Source: Deltaproteobacteria bacterium (lineage in GTDB: Bacteria > Desulfobacterota > Syntrophia > Syntrophales > Fen-1087). Taken from it: a stretch of 7,940 nucleotides of DNA. Positions 1-7,247 of the stretch are shown piece by piece (the stretch's first letter is position 1; each line of letters begins with the position of its first letter). The position numbers and the translations under genes are program-made. The stretch lies in contig JAPLJM010000034.1 of the NCBI GenBank assembly GCA_026388595.1, positions 1 through 7,940 of the forward strand. Direction: 5' to 3'. Below the pieces are notes generated by a model. That model did not search any database. It worked only from the letters and a program-made list of their open reading frames with translations, and had not been told where the DNA came from.

Positions 1-1
1 C

Positions 2-1342
2 GGCGCCCATATCCTGTCTTACCTGGCGCCGCGGATGAAAGAAATTCTGGACGCCTACCTGGGCATGAACTGGGAAGGCCATCTGGCGGATACGGAGCGC
101 TGGAAGCGGGTCCACGATATCCCGGATGTCCTTTTGTGGCGCACCCGTTATGAAATCAAACAGCGGACCATTGACCTTCTCCGGGAGTATCTGTCCCGCA
201 GCTGGTCAAAATACAGTTATTCCAAGACCTGGCGGGAGGAGCTTTATTCACGCATCAATCCATCAGCACTGATGATCGGCTTCTCGCGGCGGTTTGCCCC
301 GTACAAGCGGGCGGATATGCTCCTGTCCGACCTGGACCGTCTGGCCCGGATCGTCAACCATGAAACGCGGCCGGTGCATATCGTCTTCGCCGGCAAGGCG
401 CATCCCAATGACGAGATGGGGAAAAATATCATCAAACAGGTGATTGACATCTGTAAGGATGAGCGTTTCCGGGGACGGATTTTCTTCATCGAGAATTATG
501 ATATCCGGATCGCCCGGCATTTTGTTCAGGGCGTGGACGTCTGGCTCAACACCCCGCGCCGGCCCTATGAGGCGAGCGGCACGAGCGGCATCAAAGTGGT
601 GGCCAACGGGGTCCTCAACCTCAGCATCTCCGACGGCTGGTGGTGTGAGGGATATGACGGCACCAACGGCTGGAATATCGGACCGGTCATGCGGAATTAT
701 GCCGGCGAAGCTGAAGCTGCCGATGAAGAAGACGCCCAGTCTCTTTATGCGCTGCTCGAGAACACCGTCGTTCCTCTGTTCTACGACCGCCAGGGATCAG
801 GCATTCCGGAGAAGTGGATCGCCATGATCAAGCGGTCCATGGAAACCTTGATTCCCCGGTTCAACACGGAAAGGATGCTGCTGGAATACTATCAGGAGAT
901 GTACCTCCCCACGGCGATCAGGGCGCAGGAGCTGACCCGGGACGCCTTTGCACTGGCCAGAGCGCTGGCCGACTGGAAAAGGAAGATCCCCATGCGTTTT
1001 TCTTCTGTCAAACTGCTGGATGTGACCGTCGAAGGGATTCATGGGGATAACATCCCCGTAAACGAGCCCCTGACGGTGAACGTGCGGATTGATCCAGGCA
1101 AGCTGGAACCTCAGGAGATTCTGGTGGAACTGGTGATCGGCCGCAAAGACGGGCAGGATGGGGTCGTCCATCCGGAATACCGGCCGATGCGCATCGTAAA
1201 TAAGGGTGTCGACGGCATTTTCACCTTTTCCGTCGAATACATCATCCGGGAAAACGGACCCTACAGTTATGGGCTTCGGGTCCTGCCGCATAATGACAAA
1301 CTGGCCTCCAGGCAGGAAACAGGATTGATTCTGTGGGGATAA
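2..1342 (+). CDS. glgP: alpha-glucan (glycogen/maltodextrin) phosphorylase, C-terminal part, 5'-truncated by window edge
   Basis: Cytoplasmic enzyme that phosphorolyses alpha-1,4-glucans to glucose-1-phosphate using pyridoxal phosphate (PLP). The frame is open to base 2, so the ATG at 35 is internal and the N-terminal half lies outside the window. Numbering from that ATG, residues 83-95 hold FSRRFAPYKRA, the counterpart of the HEYKRQ phosphate-site segment of classical phosphorylases. Residues 178-203 hold the active-site stretch YEASGTSGIK...DGWW; Lys187 (bases 593-595) is the expected PLP lysine. Residues about 320-435 form a beta-rich tail ending in YGLRVLPHNDKLAS...GLILWG, typical of the short bacterial/archaeal GT35 subfamily (TIGR02094 type) rather than the long E. 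coli GlgP/MalP type. Ile at 186, where I expect Met in most relatives, is a minor variant. The stop at 1340-1342 is 36 bases before the histidine kinase gene. The family call is firm; the true substrate (glycogen or maltodextrin) is not decidable here. Confidence 0.92.
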   Translation, partial: GAHILSYLAPRMKEILDAYLGMNWEGHLADTERWKRVHDIPDVLLWRTRYEIKQRTIDLLREYLSRSWSKYSYSKTWREELYSRINPSALMIGFSRRFAPYKRADMLLSDLDRLARIVNHETRPVHIVFAGKAHPNDEMGKNIIKQVIDICKDERFRGRIFFIENYDIRIARHFVQGVDVWLNTPRRPYEASGTSGIKVVANGVLNLSISDGWWCEGYDGTNGWNIGPVMRNYAGEAEAADEEDAQSLYALLENTVVPLFYDRQGSGIPEKWIAMIKRSMETLIPRFNTERMLLEYYQEMYLPTAIRAQELTRDAFALARALADWKRKIPMRFSSVKLLDVTVEGIHGDNIPVNEPLTVNVRIDPGKLEPQEILVELVIGRKDGQDGVVHPEYRPMRIVNKGVDGIFTFSVEYIIRENGPYSYGLRVLPHNDKLASRQETGLILWG

Positions 1343-1378
1343 AAAAATTCAATAAGAGATATCAGGTGAAAGGACGGC

Positions 1379-2836
1379 ATGACGATATTTCAGGAGAAGC
1401 AGGCAAAGAAGAAGAAAGCTCCCGAGAAGGACTCTGCGCAGCGCTTCCGGCATATTTTTGAACATTCTCCGGTCATGGTCTATCTCAGCGACACCGACGG
1501 CCTCATCGTGGATATGAATGAAGCCGGCATTCGGATGCTGGGCTACGATTCTCCGGAAGAGGTCCTTGGTCTTGAGGCTGCTCGGCACTTTTATGAAGAG
1601 CCGCACGACCGTGAGCGGTTTCTGGACAAGATCAAAGAGACGGGCTCCGTCCAGGATTTTGAGACCCGGTTCCACCGCCGCGACGGAACGATCCTGGATG
1701 TGAGGATCACCGCCACGACGCGCCGGAACGGGAAGGGCCAGGTCGAAGGATACGAGGGCTTCGTGCTCGACGTCACGGACAGAAAGAGAGCGGAGCATGC
1801 GCTTCAGGACTCGGAGGAAAAATACCGTACCGTGGTGGAGAACTCCCTTTCGGCCATCTTCATCCATCAGCGAGGTCTTTTCCGCTTCGTCAACCAGCGT
1901 CTGGCCGAAATGCTCGCCTGTGAAACCACCGAGGAGATCATCGGCAGGCATTTCTGGGAATTCGTTCACCCCGACGACCGTCCGCTCGTGAAGGAACGGG
2001 GACTCAACCGGGAAAAGAGTCAGGTCTTCCCGAGGCAGTATACCTTTCGGGTGATTAAAAAAGACGGGTCCACGATCTGGGTGGATCTGCGGGCCACGCA
2101 TGCCACCTATCTCGGAGAGTCGGCGGTGGTGGGAAACTGCATCGACATCACCCAGAGCAAAATTGCCGAAGAGGAGATCCATCACCTCTCCCGGCGCCTG
2201 ATCGAGGTGAGCGAAGAAGAGAAAAAAGGGCTGGCTGCGGATCTCCACGACGAGTTCGGCCAAGCCCTGACCTCCCTGCATTTCGATCTGGAAGCCCTGC
2301 AGATGTCTGTTCCCCCTGAACTTACGGAACAGAAGAAGTCCTGCAGCGGTCTCATCCATCGCGTCGAGATGCTGGCGGACAGTGTGAGGAAAACCACATC
2401 CTATCTGCGTCCCGACCTTTTAGACCATCTGGGGCTGGTCCCGACCCTGGAGTGGTTTATCCATGAATTCAGCGTGCGTTGGCCGGATATCCAGGTGGAA
2501 TTCCAGGTCCTGGGCCTGAAGAAAAGGCTGAACCAGCAGATTGAAATCGTCCTCTACCGGATCTTCCAGGAGTGCCTGACCAATATTTCCAAACATGCCA
2601 GGGCGACCCGGGTCGAGATCATGCTCACCTACAGTCATCCCCGGGTCATCTTCACGATCCGGGATAACGGCGTGGGGTACGAACAGTCATCCCGCCAATC
2701 ATCTCCCGTAGTCCCTGTCCGCGGCATCGGTCTGTTGAGCATGAGAGAGCGGGTCGCTTCCTGCGGAGGCACGATTGATATCACCTCCGTTCCCGGTAAG
2801 GGAACCATGATCAGGGCCAATATCCCTGTCCTGTAA
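1379..2836 (+). CDS. cytoplasmic PAS-PAS sensor histidine kinase, NarX/DegS (HisKA_3) type
   Basis: Sensor kinase that should autophosphorylate on His and pass the phosphate to the regulator encoded 9 bases downstream. The 485-residue protein has no hydrophobic segment, so it senses an intracellular signal. Domain order: a Lys-rich start; PAS 1 about 20-137 (ending DVTDRKRAE); PAS 2 about 144-263 (ending IDITQSKIAEEE); an H-box about 278-307 with the HisKA_3 motif DLHDEFGQ and phospho-acceptor His290; then a GHKL ATPase domain with N-box FQECLTNISKHA (396-407, Asn402), G1 box DNGVG (429-433) and G2 box GIGLLSMRERV (449-459). All catalytic boxes are intact. The ATG at 1379 is preceded by AAAGGA (1369-1374) at 4 bases. 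The 36-base gap after the phosphorylase shows no terminator, so co-transcription is possible. The ligand of the PAS domains is unknown; a redox, oxygen or small-molecule signal would fit the fold, but nothing in the sequence identifies it. Confidence 0.93.
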   Translation: MTIFQEKQAKKKKAPEKDSAQRFRHIFEHSPVMVYLSDTDGLIVDMNEAGIRMLGYDSPEEVLGLEAARHFYEEPHDRERFLDKIKETGSVQDFETRFHRRDGTILDVRITATTRRNGKGQVEGYEGFVLDVTDRKRAEHALQDSEEKYRTVVENSLSAIFIHQRGLFRFVNQRLAEMLACETTEEIIGRHFWEFVHPDDRPLVKERGLNREKSQVFPRQYTFRVIKKDGSTIWVDLRATHATYLGESAVVGNCIDITQSKIAEEEIHHLSRRLIEVSEEEKKGLAADLHDEFGQALTSLHFDLEALQMSVPPELTEQKKSCSGLIHRVEMLADSVRKTTSYLRPDLLDHLGLVPTLEWFIHEFSVRWPDIQVEFQVLGLKKRLNQQIEIVLYRIFQECLTNISKHARATRVEIMLTYSHPRVIFTIRDNGVGYEQSSRQSSPVVPVRGIGLLSMRERVASCGGTIDITSVPGKGTMIRANIPVL

Positions 2837-2845
2837 GAGGGTTAC

Positions 2846-3514
2846 ATGAAAAAGATCAGAGTCCTCATCGCCGACGACCATGCCATTGTCCGGGATGGCT
2901 TGCAGCAGCTTCTCAAGAACCGGCAGGACATGGAGGTGGCAGGCGAGGCTGAGGACGGCCACCAGGCCCTGGAAAGGGCGAAAGCGCTGCGGCCGGATGT
3001 CGTTCTTTTGGATATCGCCATGCCCCGGTTGAGCGGGATCGAAGTTATCGGGCTCATCCGGTCGGCCGTTCCCGATTCACAGGTCGTGGTTCTCTCCATG
3101 CACGCCAAGGAAACCTATGTGCAGCAGGCGCTGGCGGCAGGCGCCCTGGGTTATGTCCTCAAGGCCTCTCCCAGCCAGGATATCCTCGACGCGATCAAGG
3201 CGGCCCAGCGGGGTGAATACTTCCTCAGTTCCCGGCTGCAGGCGGAAGTGATCGGCAAGTATCTCAAGGCGCAACAGAGCGTTCCTTCCGTGCGCAGTTA
3301 CGATCTGCTCAGCGAGCGGGAGCAGCAGGTTTTTCGCCTCGTGGCCCAGGGTCGCTCTACGAACCAGATTGCCGATATCCTCTGCGTCAGCCCGAAGACC
3401 GTGGAAAAGCACCGCACCAGCCTGATGAACAAGCTGAACGTCCATGATCGTCTGGACCTCCTGAAATACGCCATCAAAATCGGCATTGTCGATCCCGATC
3501 TCTGGGAAGATTGA
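2846..3514 (+). CDS. NarL/FixJ-family response regulator with LuxR-type DNA-binding domain
   Basis: Transcription factor partner of the upstream kinase. Of its 222 residues, 1-120 form a receiver domain with acidic pocket Asp10/Asp11, phospho-acceptor Asp56 in VVLLDIAMP, Ser84 in the Thr/Ser switch position and Lys106 in YVLKA. Residues about 153-215 form a LuxR/GerE helix-turn-helix (LLSEREQQVFRLVAQG, then TNQIADILCVSPKTVEKHRTSL). All key receiver residues are present, so phosphorylation control is expected, with dimerisation on DNA typical of the family. The ATG at 2846 has GAGGG at 2837-2841; this ribosome site directly follows the kinase stop (2834-2836), which indicates one transcript and coupled translation. 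Target genes are not shown by the window; the phosphorylase next door is a candidate only by proximity. The gene ends 51 bases from the oppositely oriented TonB gene. Confidence 0.94.
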   Translation: MKKIRVLIADDHAIVRDGLQQLLKNRQDMEVAGEAEDGHQALERAKALRPDVVLLDIAMPRLSGIEVIGLIRSAVPDSQVVVLSMHAKETYVQQALAAGALGYVLKASPSQDILDAIKAAQRGEYFLSSRLQAEVIGKYLKAQQSVPSVRSYDLLSEREQQVFRLVAQGRSTNQIADILCVSPKTVEKHRTSLMNKLNVHDRLDLLKYAIKIGIVDPDLWED

Positions 3515-3523
3515 ATTGCCCCC

Positions 3524-3546
3524 TATGACGCTTATAGCCAGTCATA
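3524..3546. repeat. small inverted repeat in the convergent intergenic gap
   Basis: The 51-base gap between the converging regulator and TonB genes contains TATGAC (3524-3529) and its complement GTCATA (3541-3546) around an 11-base loop. A run of C just outside (3519-3523) could pair with GGGG at 3554-3557 across a bulge. It lies where a bidirectional terminator would be expected, but there is no T-tract on either side, so terminator function is only a guess. Confidence 0.3.
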
Positions 3547-3565
3547 ATCGGGAGGGGAAGGCGGA

Positions 3566-4321
3566 TCAGGCATCGTCATTCAAGGAGAACCTTACGGGGA
3601 TTTCCACCCACGTGGCGACAGACACACCTGACTTCCTGGCAGGTTCGAACCGCCAGCCCCTTACCGCTTCCATGGCCGATTTGTCAAGTGAAGCATGACC
3701 TGAAGATCGATTGATTCTGATCTGTCCGGCACGTCCGTCTGCCAGCACTTCGACGGAAATCAGGACCACGCCCTGGTAGCCTCTCATCCGAGCGATCATC
3801 GGATAGGCGGGGCGGGATGTGGATAAATAGCGGGGCAGGGCGGACGTCTTCGCTTCTTCCCTGAAGGACTCCCGATGCCCTCTGCCGTCGTGGTGGTTCC
3901 TGGAGGATGTGTCGTGGGAAGCGGTTTCTCTGACCCCACTTAAATTGGGCAGATGCAGCGCCGTCGACGAATCCCAATTCATCTTTTCCACCTGCCTGGT
4001 TTTCTCGATTTCCGCAATTGCCGTTGTGGGCTCTGGTTTACCATCTGTCGAACGGACCAATGGCTCGACAGATGGGCCTGTTTCCACCGGTCTGCTTGCC
4101 GTGCGAGTTTCCTGCTTCATTTCCTGATGCAGCCGGGATGCTGTCATCTCATCGTTTGCAGCGGCCATTGCATAGACCAGAGATGCCTTGATGAAAGGGA
4201 CCGTTTCAAGGGTCTGTCCCGGCAGGGGGGCATTGGCATTTACCATAAAAATCATGACCAATGCCAGGCCGTGGGCGCCCAGGGAATATGCAACCGTCCG
4301 TGAAAGTGTTGTTGAACTCAT
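3566..4321 (-). CDS. tonB: TonB-family energy transducer, probably dedicated to the adjacent corrinoid receptor
   Basis: Inner-membrane-anchored periplasmic protein that uses the ExbB/ExbD proton-motive engine to drive outer-membrane receptors. The 251 residues comprise a single N-terminal membrane segment (about 10-28, YSLGAHGLALVMIFMV) with His18, matching the position of the essential TonB His of the SHLSL-like motif; a polar periplasmic spacer (about 30-168); and a TonB C-terminal domain (about 171-246) with PAYPMIARMRGYQGVVLISVEV, the SSGHASLDKSAMEAVRGWRF stretch and a terminal beta strand VEIPVRFSL. The spacer is unusual: it has scattered prolines but no long Pro-Glu/Pro-Lys repeats, and it carries a His cluster (His136, 143, 144, 149). 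The start ATG (4319-4321) overlaps the stop of the upstream gene as ATGA and has GAGG (complement of 4327-4330) five bases before it. No exbB or exbD is in the window, so these must be supplied from elsewhere. Confidence 0.9.
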   Translation of the reverse strand: MSSTTLSRTVAYSLGAHGLALVMIFMVNANAPLPGQTLETVPFIKASLVYAMAAANDEMTASRLHQEMKQETRTASRPVETGPSVEPLVRSTDGKPEPTTAIAEIEKTRQVEKMNWDSSTALHLPNLSGVRETASHDTSSRNHHDGRGHRESFREEAKTSALPRYLSTSRPAYPMIARMRGYQGVVLISVEVLADGRAGQIRINRSSGHASLDKSAMEAVRGWRFEPARKSGVSVATWVEIPVRFSLNDDA

Positions 4322-5127
4322 AATCGCCTCAGGAGATCCAGGGACTGACTCAACGCTTCCTCGTCAAAGATTTCCATTGTCAAAACGCGGGTCTTTCCTG
4401 GCCTGCCGCCCAGCCGCTTGACGAGGGTGGTGAGCAAACCGGCGGGCAGGAAGGCCAGGCTGCGGTGGTCATTCCCCTCTTCCACCCCGTGAAGATGGAG
4501 CACCCTGGTCCGCGGCAGGTAACGGTCAAGATAATCTTCCGGCGCAAGCCCGTAAAGAAGGAGGTGCCCGATATCCAGACAGACGCTCAGTTGATAGTCA
4601 CTGACAATGTTTTCTATAATATTGTAGGGATAATCAAGCTGCTCCACGCACAGGTCCTGTGCATCAACGGCCTGAAGGAGTCTCTCCACAGAACACCGGT
4701 GCCCCTCGATCCAGCGCGCCAGGTCCGGCGACGGGTTCTCTCCCCGTTGATCCCCATGGAAATGGGCGACATAGGCAAAGGGCTTAAGCGGAGCAGTCAG
4801 TTCGATGACCCGGAGGCACTTGTCTACCGATTGCTGCCGGACAGTGGCGTCTGCATGTCCCATCCAGATGTCGAGGGGCAGATGCACCGTATAGGTCAGA
4901 TCATGCCGGTCCGCCATTTCCCTGAGCGCCCGCACCGTTACAGCGTCAGGCAGATTGCTCATTTCATGCGATTCGAACAGCACCAGTTCAATGTCGTCCA
5001 CCTTGTCCGCCAGAAAGGCGACATTCGCGCGCAAATCCGCCGGGATGACGTATGACGTCGTTCCCAGGCGGAAGGGAAACCGGTTTTTCAGAGACGCATC
5101 TCCCTTAAAAGTCACCTCAAAAGACAA
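4318..5127 (-). CDS. cbiR: probable cobamide-remodelling phosphodiesterase CbiR (AP endonuclease 2 / sugar-phosphate isomerase-like TIM barrel)
   Basis: CbiR, described in Akkermansia muciniphila, cleaves the phosphoribosyl bond in the nucleotide loop of cobamides so that the lower ligand can be replaced. It belongs to the AP-endonuclease-2 superfamily. From the TTG start at 5127 the protein has 269 residues, no signal peptide and no membrane segment, so it is cytoplasmic. It opens with FRLGTTSYVIPADL (19-32). Putative metal and catalytic residues sit at barrel strand ends: His82 (VHLPLD), His122/His124 (AHFHGD), Glu162 (VEQLDYP), Asp185 and His188 (LDIGH), His211/His213 (LHLHGV), His221 and Glu252 (TMEIFDEE). 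The fold is clear. The CbiR assignment rests on my memory of the family plus context: it lies between a riboswitch-controlled BtuB-like receptor and a tonB gene. Start choice: TTG at 5127 follows an AAGGGAGG site by 8 bases and overlaps the receptor end; GTG at 5115 is the alternative. An upstream in-frame ATG at 5217 lies deep in the receptor gene and is unlikely. Otherwise it would be a generic xylose-isomerase-like TIM-barrel protein. Confidence 0.72.
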   Translation of the reverse strand: MSFEVTFKGDASLKNRFPFRLGTTSYVIPADLRANVAFLADKVDDIELVLFESHEMSNLPDAVTVRALREMADRHDLTYTVHLPLDIWMGHADATVRQQSVDKCLRVIELTAPLKPFAYVAHFHGDQRGENPSPDLARWIEGHRCSVERLLQAVDAQDLCVEQLDYPYNIIENIVSDYQLSVCLDIGHLLLYGLAPEDYLDRYLPRTRVLHLHGVEEGNDHRSLAFLPAGLLTTLVKRLGGRPGKTRVLTMEIFDEEALSQSLDLLRRL

Positions 5128-7204
5128 AGGAAAGGCCTCCCTTGTAGGTGATCCCGGGCATGGGGTAGTAGGTATTGACGCCCCCCCACGAGACATTGTC
5201 CGAGCCGAAGGACGCATATTTCACATCCGTCAGGTTTTCCACGCCGAAAAATACCGTCATGCTTACTTTTCCGATAGACGGCTTATAAGAAAGATACAAA
5301 TTGTAGAGGGTATAGGCCCCCAGCTTCTCCGCGTTGTTGTCAAAGTCCTGGGACAGGAAGGCGTCACTCACATAGCGCACATCGGGACGGATGGTCAGAT
5401 TCCAGGGCAGATAGATCTCCACGCCGGCATTGGCCATCCGGTTGGGCACCAGGGGCATCTCCTTCTTGCTGTTGGGGCCCTCCTCGACGGTGGCGATGTG
5501 ATAGGTGAAATTCCCATAGATCCGGGCCCGCTTTTCCCACAGATAAGACAGGGAAATCTCCGCGCCGTCATGACGCGACTTCCCGACGTTCTGATTATAC
5601 CCCGTCCACGGTGTTACATAGACATACTGGATTTCATCCTCCATATCGATCCTGAACAGGGTCAAGCCGATCTTCAGGTTGTCCAGTGGATGGAATTCCG
5701 TGCCCGCCTCCACGCTGATGCCTTTTTCTTTTTCCAGGCTTGTTAAAAACGATGCGCCTCCAAAGCCATTAAAGGAGGCTAGCTCGTCCAGAAATGGGAT
5801 GCGGTAGACCGTGGCAACCTTCGTGAAAATCTTTGATTTCGTGCCCACGAGCCATGTCAGTCCCGCTTCATAGGCCTCGGCACGGTAAGTTTTTTCCTGG
5901 TTCGCGAAGCTGTTGGCCGGCGTCAGAACATCGGTATGGGACCCCTTTATGGCTGTCTGTTCCGACCGGTACCCGGCGCTCAGAATCAGGTTCTTAAGCA
6001 GACTGAACTCATCGCGGATATAGTATCCAACGCTTTGCCTGGTCAGATCGGCCCAGCCTGTTTTCGTGGATCTCTCCCGGTTGCTGAAGAGCTCCTTCCT
6101 GTAGGGTTCCTGGTAATAGTCCAGCCCGGCAATCACTTTGTTATTAAATCCGAAGATTTCTCTTGCCAGAATATACTTCGGTGTGATGCCGTAAGTGTCC
6201 GTGCCCGTATCCGAGAAGCGGTTGAATGCATAAGATGGCATGTTGGTCTGGAGATCCTTTCTGCCATACAGGAAGTTCACATCCATCTGCCCCCACGATC
6301 CAAAATGTGACTTGATGCCCAGATTGACGTTCGTGTATTTGTCCGAGCCATCGTCATCGGGGGCGGCGCTGGCCCAGTTTGCCGGCGTGGCCGGCTGGTA
6401 CTGCCGCCGGTTCCGTTCCATCTGCTCCTTCGTCAGGGCTCCCGGCATCTGATAGTCTGCCTTGTTGAAGGAAGCCCCCAGGGACACACTGAGCAAATCG
6501 CTTGCGTTGTACCCCACATCAAAGCCGCCCCCCTGGGACAAGAATTTTGACCGTTCCCGGTAGCCGAAGCTGAAATTGTTTTCCCCGGTCAGCGCGTAGG
6601 TCCATTTATCCGCAGCGCCGCTGACGCCGACCCGCTCATTATGTAGGCCGTCGCTCCCCGCCATGACAGCAGCGCTGACTCTCGGTGGACCCTCGCCTTT
6701 TTTCGTGATGATGTTGACAACGCCGCCGATAGCCGAATCGCCGTACAGGACGCTGCTGGGACCTCGCACCACCTCGATTCTTTCTATGGTATTGACGGGA
6801 ATCTGCAACCAGTTGATGGACGACATGTCGGGCCGGTTCAGCCGCCTGCCGTCCAGCATGACCAGGGTCTTTCCGAAAGGATTGTCCCCGCCGAAGCCGC
6901 GCATGTCGATGGCCGACTGTGAAGCGTTGCCGCTGTAATTACGGAACTGAACGCTCTCTAACTTTTCCAGGACTTCGATAATGGACGTTGCGCCCGACTG
7001 TTCGATCTGCTTGGATGTGATAACGGATACGTTCGCGGGAACCTGACGGATATCCTCCCGGTCACGGGTGGCCGTGACGACAATTTCCTGCAGGGTCACG
7101 GCCTGATCCGGCTGGATATCCCTTGATTCACCAAAAAGGGTCTCCGGCAGGCTTGGAACAGACATAAGCAAAAATAAAACGTAAAAAAGGACTGCTTTCT
7201 TCAT
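5117..7204 (-). CDS. btuB: TonB-dependent outer-membrane receptor, BtuB-like (corrinoid uptake)
   Basis: Outer-membrane 22-strand barrel receptor that binds a corrinoid outside and imports it with TonB energy. From ATG 7204 it has 695 residues (E. coli BtuB has 614). Residues 1-25 are a signal peptide (MKKAVLFYVLFLLMSV, cleavage near residue 25). The TonB box EIVVTATR is at 40-47. The plug domain (about 48-160) shows VSVITSKQIEQSG, IDMRGFGGDNPFGKTLVMLDG, IERIEVVRGPSSVLYG and GGVVNIITKKG. The remainder is barrel strands ending YKGGLSFVF with the C-terminal Phe needed for assembly. The frame is open further upstream to 7330, but those codons lie in the riboswitch; ATG 7204 is preceded by AGAAGGAG and followed by a proper signal peptide, so it is the start. 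Corrinoid specificity is inferred from the cobalamin riboswitch directly upstream and the remodelling gene downstream; the protein alone would only justify 'TonB-dependent siderophore/vitamin receptor'. Confidence 0.93.
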   Translation of the reverse strand: MKKAVLFYVLFLLMSVPSLPETLFGESRDIQPDQAVTLQEIVVTATRDREDIRQVPANVSVITSKQIEQSGATSIIEVLEKLESVQFRNYSGNASQSAIDMRGFGGDNPFGKTLVMLDGRRLNRPDMSSINWLQIPVNTIERIEVVRGPSSVLYGDSAIGGVVNIITKKGEGPPRVSAAVMAGSDGLHNERVGVSGAADKWTYALTGENNFSFGYRERSKFLSQGGGFDVGYNASDLLSVSLGASFNKADYQMPGALTKEQMERNRRQYQPATPANWASAAPDDDGSDKYTNVNLGIKSHFGSWGQMDVNFLYGRKDLQTNMPSYAFNRFSDTGTDTYGITPKYILAREIFGFNNKVIAGLDYYQEPYRKELFSNRERSTKTGWADLTRQSVGYYIRDEFSLLKNLILSAGYRSEQTAIKGSHTDVLTPANSFANQEKTYRAEAYEAGLTWLVGTKSKIFTKVATVYRIPFLDELASFNGFGGASFLTSLEKEKGISVEAGTEFHPLDNLKIGLTLFRIDMEDEIQYVYVTPWTGYNQNVGKSRHDGAEISLSYLWEKRARIYGNFTYHIATVEEGPNSKKEMPLVPNRMANAGVEIYLPWNLTIRPDVRYVSDAFLSQDFDNNAEKLGAYTLYNLYLSYKPSIGKVSMTVFFGVENLTDVKYASFGSDNVSWGGVNTYYPMPGITYKGGLSFVF
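5136..5143 (-). promoter_or_regulatory. ribosome binding site deciding the cbiR start
   Basis: On the minus strand this reads AAGGGAGG, a strong Shine-Dalgarno sequence inside the last codons of the receptor gene. It lies 8 bases before TTG (5125-5127) and 20 bases before the GTG at 5113-5115, so spacing favours the TTG start. The call is from spacing alone. Confidence 0.5.
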
Positions 7205-7213
7205 CAGACGTTT

Positions 7214-7221
7214 CTCCTTCT
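7214..7221 (-). promoter_or_regulatory. ribosome binding site of btuB, likely target of the riboswitch
   Basis: On the minus strand this reads AGAAGGAG, 9 bases before the ATG at 7204. It supports that start over the open frame further upstream. A C-run just upstream (complement of 7232-7236, TTCCC) could pair with the GGGAG that immediately precedes and overlaps the site, which would hide it; this pairing is short and unproven. Confidence 0.6.
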
Positions 7222-7247
7222 CCCCCCGCGGGAATATGGTTATTTTA

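Noticed and set aside
797..1291. Minus-strand open frame opposite the phosphorylase C-terminal domain
   Set aside because: Antisense to well-conserved phosphorylase sequence; no recognisable protein features.
1349..2359. Long open frame on the minus strand opposite the histidine kinase gene
   Set aside because: It is fully antisense to a kinase with every catalytic motif intact, its translation matches no family I recognise, and it reflects codon bias of the opposite strand.
3486..3698. Possible small plus-strand gene across the convergent gap
   Set aside because: It starts inside the response regulator gene and runs antisense into the TonB C-terminal domain; low-complexity composition and no convincing ribosome site.
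5128..5217. Extended N-terminus of the CbiR-like protein starting at ATG 5217
   Set aside because: It would overlap the receptor gene by about 100 bases, and the residues encoded look like an out-of-frame shadow rather than part of the TIM barrel.
4955..5746. Open frame of 263 codons on the plus strand opposite the cbiR/btuB junction
   Set aside because: It runs antisense across the end of two recognisable genes and shows no domain or sensible start.
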